DNA of 64,000 bases, taken from assembly GCA_905221605.1 (NCBI GenBank), contig CAJNDS010002582.1, positions 76,001 to 140,000 of the forward strand, read 5' to 3'. The notes under the pieces are model-generated. The model was given only the letters and a program-made list of their open reading frames with translations, had not been told where the DNA came from and made no database searches. Source of the stretch: Symbiodinium natans. Taxonomy: Eukaryota; Sar; Dinophyceae; Suessiales; Symbiodiniaceae. This document shows, one piece after another, positions 11,201 through 24,200 of the stretch (positions are counted from its first letter, which is position 1; each line of letters opens with the position of its first letter). A program made the position numbers and the translations under genes.

Positions 11201-14200
11201 GGTTTAGGTTTATATAGCACCCAAGATGATATTAAACATATTATTTTGATTAAGGTTCTAAGGGGAGTATAGACAGTTCTTCATCGGGGATTCTAGTGCC
11301 CCCGAGTGTAATCCCTGTTGAGGACTCTGTTAGCATAGGGGGCAACATGCCAAGTTTCAGGCCTGGCTCGCTCTACCAGGGAGGCAGGGGTGGTGATAGA
11401 TGTTTACTATTTGCTGAAGAGCTCCGAAAATACAAAACAATCATCCCTGTGTGACCCCATAAAGAAGAATCTGTTTTGTTGTTTTTTTGGTTTGGGAGGG
11501 GGGGGGTTCTTAAGCAAATAGTAGTTGTCTTTGTCATAGTGGGGTAACATTTTACACGTTTAAGGGTACTTAAACTCAATAATGAATAAAATTTTAAAAA
11601 TTTTTATTACTACCCCAACTATGAACCAGTGTGTTTCGTGGACGTTCTCGCGTTGCTTTGTTGGGCCCCTGGAATCCTTTGCTGAGTGGTCCCTAAGGGT
11701 CCATGTACCTAAATAAGGAATACTTGGGCCTTAAAGCACCTATAAGGACTTTAGGGTTTAGGGTTTAGGGTTTAGGGTTTAGGGTGACTCTTAGGGGGTT
11801 GCATCCATCATGAAAGGTCAGCTCGTGCCGCGAAGGGTTGGGGCACGTCCTCTTGACCCGAATCCGTAGGGTTTAGGGTTTAGGGTTTAGGGTTTAGGGT
11901 TTAGGGTTTAGGATAACTTGGTAGCCCAGTGGTACCCTTTTCCCTTTTGTTGATTCAAGGTTCCCTGATACAGCAACCAACCCAAAAGCGGGTACCCTTA
12001 CTATGGTTACTGGGCTGCTAAGAGCCCTGCCTGAACATCGAACCCTAAACCCTAAACCCTAACCCTAAACCCGAAACCCTAAACCCTAAACCCTAAACCC
12101 TAAACCCTAACAAGTTTTGACGGATACACTCAACTTTGCACCCAACACTCCATACTCAAAGCATTTTCCCTGAGCTCTAAGACAGGTTGGTGAGGTTCGT
12201 GCGCTCCCTGCGGACACTTCTATACTGCATTGGCCGCACACTGCGAGCAATGACACTTGGATTGCAGAGTTTTGGGCTCGGCTTGTTGCTGTTTTCCCAG
12301 CGATTTGTGGGACCCTCCTATACCTGTAGCGCCTTTCGGGGACTGCTTCATTTTCTGTTTTAAGCCCTAGACCCTCTAAACTCTAAAAAAACCCAAAACC
12401 ATTCCAGGTTCGGTAACGGCTGGGTTGGGATGTGGGCTTGGGACGTTCGCAGCTTGCACCGGTCCCCGGCCAAGGTTGAGGGGCACGGAAGGTGCCTCAG
12501 AGTTCCCTTTAAAGGGTTCATTCTTGTATACGAACAGCTCCGTACAGTAGGGACTCTAGTACCTATGAGAGTCCCTGTTACGGACTGTTAGTAGAACGGG
12601 GAAGATCCCAAGGTCCAACCTCTTATGCTAAGAAGGACGTGGTGGCACTTGGGTAGACGCCCTAGAGCCCCTGAGTCGACATCCTAAATCTCCAGAATAC
12701 ATCCTAAACCCTAAACCCTAAACCCTAAACACCCAAACCCTAAACCCTAAACCCTAAAGAAACTCTCAGCTGCAACCAGTTTGTGAGCCTCGTGAACCTC
12801 TAAGCAACCTACCCCCCTCCCCTTTCCAAAATGCCCAGACCTTAAGCCCCCCAAAATGCCCAAAGAAACCCGAAACTTCCAGGTTCCTGAACTACAGTGC
12901 AAGCCTCTTATTAACAGCTGAGGGATGTTCAACATACATACATATATATATATATATATGTAGGCTCCATACATATATATATATATATGTATGTATGTAT
13001 ATATATATATATATGTATGTATATATATATATGTATATATGTATGCTTGTTCTGGGGCTCTTTGAACAAAGCTCTCAGAAGCCCTTAAACCTAAGCCCTA
13101 AGCCCTCTGAACGGAAACTGGCGCGCCCAAACCTCAGAAGCCTGAAGCCCCTACCTACATGGGCTATTATACCCTATAACCCCTTAAAAAAGGCCCTTAA
13201 TAGGGTTGGTTGGTTAGGGGATTATAAGGCCTAATAGCCCGTGCTGGTAAGCCCCTAAGCCTCTTAAAGGAAGCTGCACACCTGAACCTATGAACAGCCA
13301 TCCCTGTGGGCAAGGTTCTGGTCGGGGATACTGCTCCTCTTGTGACCTGGCCACAGATTCATCCTAAACCCTCAACTTCCTACACCCTAAACCCTACACT
13401 TCCTAAACCCGAAACCTGGAATCCTAATCCCTTGAACCTTAAGTCCAGATTTTTGGGGGGCTTCTTCGGTTGACCCTAAACTCCTAAACCTTGAAACCCG
13501 AAAGCCCCAGTCCCTGAACCGGAAGCCCAGGTTTTTTGGGGGGCTTCTTCGGTTGAGGCTTGGGCGTTTGCAGAAAAACAGAAGTGCCTTTTTGGGGCCC
13601 CAGCCACCTGTTGGAGGCCTGGAGGCAAGAAAGGGTTTAGGGTTTAGGGTTTAGGGTTTAGGGTTTAGGGGTTGAATCGGCCAGCGTGCGGACGCAATGG
13701 TAGAGGCAAGAAAAAGCGTCTAGCACCACGCGACAAGCCGATTGTGTGCGCGCATTGTTCCGGGCGCCATGAACTTTCCAGAGCAATTTGGTGCAGCTAG
13801 CTGCCTCAAACCCTAAAACCTAGCGTAATATCTCAGGGCACAAATTCACTAACGTGTCGTCTGCTGGCAAGAGCCACCCGAATGGCTTAGGTACCTACTT
13901 CGGCGCTTGGGGGTTGAGAAGGTTTAGGGGTTGAGGTGGTTAGGGGTGTAGGGTTTAGTGGAGGTTTTACGGTTTAGGGTTTAGGGTTTAGGGTTGCATA
14001 GCGTCAACACATGTCCCCTGAGCTGCCGGCATGCCCCTCAGTCCGTGCTCAAAAAGGGTTTAGGGTTAAGGGTTAAAGGGATGCACTTGCATTCCGGAGC
14101 TATCCTCTGCTCCCGAAACGGCGTCCTGGCAAGACAGGGGCTTCCGAGGCTCAGCACGGTAATTATCCAGTTTAGGGTTTAGTGATTAGGGTTTAGGGTT

Positions 14201-15231
14201 TAGCTTTTGTTTAAAGTGAGGGATTTGTATGTTCAGGGCTCAATGATCTTTAGCCCTCAAACTCCTCACCCTAAGACCCTAAATCCTCCACCTGGCGCAA
14301 GGATCATTTTTCTTTATGGTCTGATCTTCACGGACATCACGACGGAGTATCTGTCTGATCCGGAGAGCTGCGTTCTAGGGTTTAGGGTTTAGGGTTGGGG
14401 GGGCGGGGGGGAGGTGAGGATTAGAGTATTTGGAGCCAGATGATGAGTTAATAACAATAATAATGCTGATAATATATTTTCAGCATCACGAAAATGATGC
14501 AACAACACTAAGCGCACCGTAGCCATAGAACTCTACCCAACGATTCCCTCCAAGCCTTCGCCAGGAGCGCAGAGAAGACGTGTCAGCGTACATGCGCGTA
14601 CGTTTTGGCTCGCTAGATGCGTCGATGCAGCTTGTTGAATACAATTGTCCGAGACCTAAACCCTAAACCCTAAATCCTGTTTCGGCTTGGGTTTGGGGGT
14701 TTGCGGGTAGCCCGGGTGCCGGTACTGAGCTAAGGCTATCGCGTCCGACGCCTCAAAATAGTAGGGATCGCCATTGATCGAGGGACTTTGCTAGGCCAGC
14801 ACTAGCACCGACCGCCCTCCAGCCCTCCCCCGCCTCCTTAACTCACTCACACAAGAGCGCTGTATAATATTGACAAAGCAAGAGGTCACACTTGGACGAT
14901 GACAAGGCTGCAATGTGAACGCAGCTTAGGGGGGCCCCGTGCAGTCTTCAGGAAAGTCAGTGGCAGGTTTAGGCAGCCTGACAAAACAAACGTTAAACAT
15001 CCCCTAAACCCTAAACCTTAAACCCTAAACCCCCAAAAGTGTGCCCAGCAAAACAGACCGAGCACTGAGGCACACCCTCTATGCATCCATCACGGGCGGC
15101 TTCTCCGTCGGCACAAAGCAGTTAGACACTATGTGTGTATATGTGTATGTACACATTTTTGTTTGTCATTTTTGGTCTTTATACTGACACTATATGCAAC
15201 ATATGCAAAAATATTTGTGTGTATATATATG

Positions 15232-15262
<31 letters not shown>

Positions 15263-18200
15263 TCTTGTAATTGTGCAGTGTGTGCAGTGTTGTTTTTGTT
15301 TGCTCCTTGTTCATTCACAGGTTTGGGGGTTTGGACGATTTGGGGAGTGAACCGAAGAACCCTGAATCCTGAACCCTGCAGAGCGACAGGCACGTGTCAG
15401 CAAGGGTGGTCAAAAGTCCTGAGTTCTACTAGTGAAAACCCTAAGGGTCCATGTACCCTGATAGCATATATTTGGGCTCTAAAGCTACTATATATGAACC
15501 CCTTGAAGGCTCAAGTATGTACTAAATAGGTACATGGACCCTTAGGCAAAGGGGCTCTTAGTCCCCAACCCACGGCCAAGAGTTCTTGGAGACAGGTTCT
15601 GTCCACGGGCCCTCTAGTGCCAGCCGCTTCCGCCCTAAATCCCATTCAAGCATTCCTGGCTTCTGTCTACTCTACACCCGAGGGTCTTCCCTAAACCCTA
15701 AACCTAAACTCTAAACCCTAAACACCCGCAGCTCTTGTATTGTCGCTTGGTCCTGGGCCGCCCCCAGAAGTAGGATGGCGTAGAGGTTGTTTGAGAGCCA
15801 TATCTGTCACCATTCTCTACACCCGAAGTTACCCCCAAATTCAGGAGGTCTCTATACCTAACAGGCGACCTAAGCGCCCAAGAACTTCAAGTCTACAAGA
15901 AGGTCAAAAGCACAGCTTCGCAAGCAAAGCAGGTTTTTCGTAGGCATTGAGAGCCCTTGCCACCTCTTCGCTCTAAGGGAGGCGGCATGGTCCTTTAATA
16001 TGGTCCACTACCTTCTTCAAAACTAAAAGGTGCTTTGAAAGGGTTTCCCAACCAAGGGCTGCCACATCTGGGGGCCATGTCACTACCCTAAGATTGGCCC
16101 AACCTCGACATTCAACCCACCCGTCGACCCGCAACCCGCCCTCGCTGAAAGAAGTTCTGAACGATTGTATGGCGTTGCTATTCTGCTGCAGCTTGTCGAA
16201 TGTGCGTGGCAAGAAAACACAACCAAACGGCCTCATGTCAGGCTCCGAGTGCCTAAAAGCCCTAAACAGTGAATCTTGCTCCCTCTACCATCCATCTCGG
16301 AACCGTCTGTTTGTTCTTCCTTCTACGGAGTGCCCCAGTGCATAGCAAACACCAATCCCACTGCAGCCTTGCCGCAACTATGCGGATGTCCGCAGACTGC
16401 CTTTTGTGAAACTTGCCACCGTGAATGCGCCACACAACTGGGCACAGCTGCTTGAAACTTGTGAAGACTAAAAACCTTGTCGAAGTCTTGGGTTTGCTTA
16501 AGGTGTCCCAAAAGTGGGTGACCCACTCGACATGCTTGACAACGTGCTGCGATGGGGTACTCTAAGTCGGGAAGGTGATCTGCAGCGGTACCCAATTCAG
16601 CGCTTAGGTTTCGGTCTGCTTGCCTAGACCTCCAGCTAATCGTCTCCTCATTGGACAAGCCGCAAGATGGGCCCCCTGATACTCATGCGACCTCATCAGC
16701 TCTTCCACGAAGCCGGGCTAACCAATCTTTTCAAGGCTCCACCGACTCCTCGGCGGATACCCATTCACAGAAAAAATGAGCGACCTCCCGATTGCCAACC
16801 TCCTCGCTGTCGCCCCAGAGCCCATTTGGTTGTTGCGTTCTCAACGGCTGGTCTAAGGCAGGCTAGGCTCTCTGCACGCTTTTCACCCAGCATAAAGATG
16901 TCGTCAACGTGCGCCATGCAGGATTTAGCCAGCAACTGGGAGATCCAGGTCGTTGCCCTGGGCATTGGTGTGAATGACCTTCCGTATAGCTGCGAATTGG
17001 GGCTGTTGGCCATCCATCTCCCAGGTCGGCTTTTCTCAGCTTATTCCGAGAAGTCGCCCCAAACAATGGCGATTGCCTTATCCCACAGTTGGTGGACTGC
17101 CACCAGTCTTCCTCGCCACGGGGGCGCCAGAGTAAACTGTCGTGGGATGTCGGTTACTCCACCAAGCTGTGCTTTGTGGGCGTTGAGGCGAGCAGGATTC
17201 ACCGATGTCTCGGGGTTTTAACAGCTACTTGTGTGAAGCAAAGCCCGTTGTGTGAAGCAAGGCCCTTTGAGGTTCCAGTTAGACCGAATTCTTTCTTCCA
17301 CACACTGAGGTCCAGGTCCAAGTGCGCGAAGAGCCCTCAGCTGAGTCAGAGCCGATAGTGATTTCATTGTCTGGGTTGCCTCAGCATTGCCTTCAATTCC
17401 TTCTGAGAACATATCGACGGGTGACGCCAGAAGGACTCTTGGGGTTCGGCTTGGCCTTTGGTTTCGGCCGAGCCGTCGCGGCCGAGTCCAAGCCCTTCTC
17501 TTGCTTGTCCTTCTCCGACACACCGGGCCACGCGTGCTGTGTGTCGCAACGCATACCCTTTGCCGCATCCAGCATGTCTCTTTCGCCTTCTGCACTCTTC
17601 TCCTCGATGGCCTTCAACGGCTAAGGTGGAGAGTCAGAAGCTCACTCCTTTAATCTTCGGGGGCATTGCTGGACCGGAAGTCGAAGCCCAGGCAGGATGG
17701 GGGGATGCACGCGAGGCCTGCCTCATTTCAGCCAAGAGATATATTTCGAACTGCTTGGCACTCGCTTCGGTTTGCAACTGATCGATCATCCGTCGCGACC
17801 TCAACGTTGGTGTCCGAAACAACGTCTCCACCATTTTGCCCGCGACCGCAGCAATGTCATGCCTCCCAAAGGGCTGGTGGCTGCTGCTGGGAATTGCGAC
17901 TGTTTCAGGATGTTGGCTGCCTGTCGCAGGACGGTCAACGTGGAGTCTTTAGCTTTAATGTCAGTGGGAAATAGTGGGAGCAGCGCTGAACACGTCAGCT
18001 TGAAGGGAGCTTTCCGGAGTCGAGCTTCAGGTAGTGACAGGTAGCGACCTTAGATTTAGCCCTCCTTTCGGCGGGCTTGTCGGAGACATTGACGCGTCGT
18101 TCTAAACATCATTCAATCCTGGAACTCTGTTGGACAACCCTCCCAAGGAGGGCAAGCTGGATCCCGGTCATCTCTAGCGACTTAGGAGCTGTGGCAATCT

Positions 18201-21200
18201 GATGCGTCATCGTGTTCTGCGCCCGGGACATCCCATCGACTAACAGGGGTCGATTGTGGAGAAGCCGTGGGCAGCAATCTTGGAGGCGTTGGTGGTGAAG
18301 ATATTCCATAAGTTGGTTGCTCGCTCCGACAGAAAGACTCCTCAGGATTAACAGGTCCAGTTCAAGGCCCATGATCCTTCGGAGTTTCGACAGCGCCCCA
18401 GAAAATTCCTATTAGTCCTTGCTGTTGAGCATGATCACGATGAGATTCAGTAGCACCTAAGGCAATTCCTGTTAGTCCTTCGTGTTGAGCATCATCACGA
18501 GTTTCTGTAGCGCCGCAGACCTGAGGAAATTCCTGCTGGTCCTTGGTGTTGGGTATGATCACGCGGTCCAGTGGCACCGAAGGGAATTCCTCCTAGTCCT
18601 TGGTGTTAAGCATGGTCAAGAGGTTCAGTCGCGCCTGAGGAAATTGCGGAGACACTTGTCGAGCAGGGCTGTGACCTGCGCCAAGGTTTCAAATTCCGGT
18701 CAGCCCCTGTTCAAGCGCACCGCGATTCAGCAAATTTCAACATTCTCTTGCATACGATCAAGTCCCGAACTTGTCCCCGCAGATCGTCAGTCTCCCGCGC
18801 CGCAACATCCGCCAATGGAGAACCGCGTTCTTCAAGACCACCAGATCCCAAGGTTGGTTTTGCGAAGGCGGAACCCCATTTGGTTGGATTCGGACCGTTC
18901 GAACCGCGCTTCTATTGCTGACGATGGTGCCCATTCATCTGCGGTGTCCCGCCCGAATCTTCCGGGAGGCAGGTGCAACCGTACTGTTAGTTTCTGTGTG
19001 TCGTTCCAGTACTGCCAAGGGCAGCGAAAACACCTTAGGCAGGCTGTACCGGCACACAGGCTCTTTTTTGCGCGGAGCTGCAGAGTGCTGCTGGTTGTTC
19101 TTTGGTTCGTGCTGCAAGGCAATTGACCACGTACCTATTAATTGCAACACCTGTCGCATGCCGAGCAGCTGCTTGAGCCTCAAGTCACGGAAGATATCGG
19201 GGGATCAACCCTAAACCCTAAACCCTAGACTCGAGGGCATGCGCCCGAGGGTTGGCGATATGTGGCGGCTCAAGCAAAAAAAGGACACAGATGCAGTTGT
19301 TTTCGCTTGTTTTGCTATAAACGTTTTACGACCAAAACGCGTTGTAAAGAACAGTTTCAACACGCCTCTTGCTCCATACTCCGTCCCAAGCTCGAAACTG
19401 AAAGCGGCGCGCCCTCAGACGAAGCCTATACCTGAAGGCTCTTATGTAGTACCTTTTCGGGGTATACTAGAATCCCCTATAACTAACCCAAAAAGGAACT
19501 ACATTAAGCCTTCAGGTATGGGACATTGTACGAGCATTGTACACTCTAGTTGCCGTGTGGCACCCCTCCCGGCCGCAACATTCTCGAACCTGCGGGCTAG
19601 GTTTTGGAAACTTTCGTTCTGCCAGTGAACTGTATGGACATCGGACAGTTTCAACCGCCGTAACATGAAACAAAGCCATACCAGGATGGGTATATTATAC
19701 CCTATAATCCTTTAAAAGGCCCTTTATAGGGTTCATTAGTGGGACTTTAAGGCCTAATAGCCCATCCTGGTAAATACGACATCGCCCAGGTTTGACGTGG
19801 GTCGAATCCCGCGACAGCTTGGCCCAAGTTTCCGAGCTGTGGGGTTTCATGTTTGAGGCCTTGGGGGAGGGTTTTGGGGGTTCAAAAGGGTTTAGGTTTA
19901 GGGTTCTCTAAGTGAACATTTGTTTTTGGCATCCAAAAGGACGGACCTGTTGCAGGCAAAGGGCAGAGTGTGTTTGTGTGCGTGTGGGCACTTTCGACTT
20001 GAATGTAGAAGCCCGTTCTAATGCCTCACCACGATGAGATGTCATACAAGCCGTGCAACGTGCCGTGCACTTTGCAGTTTTGAGCCCCGGGAACTGCGCC
20101 AGGGCTATATCGCATTCTGCATGTTCGCTGTGCTCAATGCTGCTTGGCACGCACGTGTGCATGCAGGCAAGTTGTGGCTTGAAGTGACAACGTGTTTTGT
20201 TGAAAGCGTCGGCTACATGGTTGCGCCACTAGGCATTCTCATGCGAGTGTGTTGCAACTTGTTTTTACGTGCTATCTTGCAAAACCCAGAGAAGCCAAAA
20301 TGAGGTCATGACTGGAGTATTTTGCCAGTCAGCAATTGAGTCTGCGGCTTCTTGACTCAATCGTCATCCTTTTTTTTTTTTGGGGGGGGGGGGGGGGGGC
20401 GGGGTTCTCATCGCAGATCTCACAGTCTCACAGAGTGACTAGCACGTCTGAACGCAACGCGCACTTAGCAGGTTACTTGCACAAGCTACTCAGTTGAGTC
20501 CTCTTTGTACATGTGTTTGCTTACTTTAGGTGGTGCTAGTTAGGGGCCGGTGCTGTTTGACGTTTGTTTTTAGCCTGGCTGTCAGCATGGAAGATGAGCG
20601 GCGCGTGTATTTATTGTCATGGATGACCAAGGAGAGGGATCACGAGATGATCTTGCAAAACGTGGCATCAGAGAAAGCGACGCTATGCACAAGATGCCCT
20701 CCGCGGCTATTTGTTGTGATGTTTTTGAACCTAGTGAGTAGGCAACCCAAAGGTTAACCTTGAATTCCACCAGGTTACTGGACAACTGACTAAAGCAAGC
20801 TTTAAAGCCCTTTAAACCTAGGTTGCTCTCCCTATCATCCGAAGACAAGGAACAACCTCGACGTCTCTACAAAGACCGGGTTTTCTCAGGTCGCCTAAAA
20901 TTCCTGAAAAACTAGACCTCAGTTCCCCCCTCACCGTAGCAAATCTGAAGCCGACCTGTCTAGCCCACAAGACCTCAAATTACTCTTTTCAACCTGGGAG
21001 CTTTGAGGCCCACACCACCCCAATCTGCCCCAGAAAATCTTCAGGGCTTCAGCCCAGTCGACCCCCAAAATCCCCCCAGACTTGGTTTCAAGTCTGTGCA
21101 ATATGTGGCTCCCAGGGTTTCACTTCTCACGCTTTCTCACGGGGCAATTGGGGTCTACCAACAGGTGAGGGAAGCTAAAATCTGCTGAGGCCAAGGCCTA

Positions 21201-24200
21201 CTCACGACTACTCACGGTTTGCTCACGTTTTCTTTTTTTTTTTTTGGGGGGGGGGGGGGGGCAAAATGGGGTCGACTCTACGGACAACCGATCAACGAGT
21301 GTTGGGTAAATTGCGGTCGTGTCCTTTGAACATCTCAGACCCGGTTGAGGGGGATTTGGGGTCGAGCGTTTTAAAATCTTAGTTGTATGCATCGGTTCCG
21401 CTGTTAGACAAATGGGGTCGAGTTTGGAGAAAATGGGGACGACCAATCAAGACCGGGGAAAGTATTATGGGGTTCTTAAGGGAGGGGGGTTCAAGGGGGG
21501 TAGGTACCTAGGGAACCTGAGGGAAGCTTAGGGAGCCTTAGGGAGTAGTGGGGAGTACTAGGGAACCTTGGGTTACATACCCCCCTTGAACCCCCCTCCC
21601 TTAAGAACCCTATAAAGAACTTGAAGGTTTAGGGTTACACAGGATCCCTGAACAACCTCTTGAAGCCAAAACAGGACTGTATGGTTTAGGGCTTAGGGTT
21701 TAGGGTTTGGGGCTTAGGGTTTAGGATTCTCGTTCAACCTCTAGAGACGGTTCAGGAAATACTTCCGCGCGGTGCGCCGACTGTTCGAACACCTGGATGC
21801 CAACTCAGACGGAGGCCTGGTGGGTTCAAGGGTTTAGGGTTTAGGGTTAGAGTTTAGGGTTTAGGGTTTCGGGTTTAGGGTTTAGGGTTTAGGGTTTAGG
21901 GCTTCAGGTTTAGGGTGTCGGGACCCGAACCCTGAACCCTAAACCCTAAACCCTGAACCCTAAACCCTAAACCCTACACCCTAAACCCTGTACCCTGAAC
22001 CTGAACCTTACCAACTATCCGATGACCAAGCAGAGTTTGCACCAGGTGTTCCGGGTTGGGCTCCACGTTGCTTGAAGCCTCAGAGCCTACACCCTAGACT
22101 CACCCTAAACCCTAAACCCTAAACCCTAGACCCTAAACCCCAAACCCCTCCATCCTCCTAAAAGCCCTTAGCGCTATCAAATCCTGCAAGGTGCTATATG
22201 TCAGAATGGGGTACTCGGTAACTGGGGCCCTTGTGAGAAAGGAGAGGCTCTCAGACTAACTGGGGTTGGCTTGGATATAAGCTTCAAGTCCTATGGGCCT
22301 CCATCCCTATCCGAGCCGCAGGAAAAAGGCGATATGCTGCAAGAGAAGCCGGTTTCACCTAGGAAACTTGCAGGACTCATGTAGGGCATGAGTGTCAACC
22401 CTCCCTCTAAGTATACTACTCCGCCGAATTTAAGAGGATGTTTAGTCAGGAGTTTAACCCTAAACCCTAATTCCTAAACCCTCAAGAAACCAAAAGCTCC
22501 ACCCCAGTAAAGTCTCCCCAGGATGCGATGCATGGCCAGACCGTTTTGAATTTGTTGACTTCAGTCCAAATGGGCAAGCCCAGACCCTGAAGCCCCACAC
22601 CAAAACCTCAAACCCTCTTGGCCTTCGAAGCCCCAGAAACAGGCGTCACCATCAAAGAGTTCCAGAATGCCTGGAAGGCCTCATGCCAGCCGTTCGGGGA
22701 TAGTTCAGGGTATTTAGGATCTCGGGTTTAGGGGATAGTTCAGGGTATTTGGGTTGAGGGCTTATGATGCACAATTTTCGGGTTTGGGGTTAAGGGCTTC
22801 TGGTCAAATGTGCACGTGCGGGCCCTAGACCCTCAACCCTGCCGGAACCCTAAACCTTGAGCCCAAACAAAAGAACCCGGAACACTGAACCCGCTATAAG
22901 CCCTGAGAAGTTCGTCATCTCCAACTACCCCCCGCAACAGGAAGATAAGATAAAATGATGCACAAAAATCAACTTGCCCGTTCTTAGAAGGGAATGAGGG
23001 AACGAGGTACCCTGTACAATCCCTAAAAACTTATATCAAACGGGGATTTTCTGATTTTCCTTTTTCGGTTTAGGTGATGCCCTTGTTGGGTTTATTGTTG
23101 AGGGTTTAATGATAGGACCCCGACTAGGGCCTTATTTCTCCTCTTCTCGTTTCAGGTTCCCTTAGAAGCCCCTTTATCACAAAAGGGGCGAACACCGCCC
23201 ACAACGACTTGAGGAGTCTAAGGCAAGTCGAGCGTTTGAGGATCCTGGTGCCTCGTGAGGGTTTCTGGCCAATTTGTCGTTTCAGCAGATCTCGCAAATA
23301 CATGCCATCAATGGATGTACTGGCCCTGTTTAGGGACCCGAAACCCAAAACCCAAAACCCTAAACTCCAGAGAATTCAAGACCCATACCCCCCCAAGCTT
23401 GGAGTCCCAAAGCCAGTTAAACTCCAGTGGTTGCAATCTTCCTTCTTGTCCAGCATCCCGCGTCAGAGGGTTCAGGGTTTAGGAATAGGGTTTAGGGTTT
23501 AGGGTTTAGGGTTTAGGGTTTAGGGTTGAGGGTTTAGGGTTTAGGGTTTAGGGCAGTCCTAGCCGTAAAAGGGTTTAGGGTTCCTAGAATCTCCCCCAAA
23601 GAACGCAGGCATGCCCCCCCCCCCCCCCCCCCCGGCCTTATTTGGAACCATATGGCCCTGATTCTACAGTGTATGCAGGGTTCTAAACCCTACTAACCCT
23701 ACTAACCCTACTAACCCCACCTACGGATCAGAGCAGAGGACCCGAGCCTCATCGCGATCTTCGACGCACTGGAGATCAACGCGGCGGTCCGCGCAACCCA
23801 GGGGTTTAGGGTTTAGGGTTTAGGGTTTAGGGTTTAGGGTTTAGGGTTTAGAGTCTACATGGGGACCCAAAAGTTGCAACTATGTCGTTTGGCTTTGTGA
23901 ACCAATTCCTCAACTCAGGTTAGGATCCTCATTGTGCTTGTGTGAAGTATCCCGTCAATTCGGAATGTACCATGACTCCTCTGTACTATAAGGATCTACA
24001 AGGTCCCTCGGCCCGAAGCCCTAAACCCTAAACCCTAAACCCTAAACCCTAAACCCTAAACCCTAAACCCTAAACCCTAAACCCTAAACCCTAAACCCTA
24101 AACCCTAAACCCTAAACCCTAAACCAACAAGGGGAAACCCCGGGGCCGGGAGCCCAGGTTGCCTGAAGCCAACAAACTCTACTCCCTGCGGGGGGGGGTT

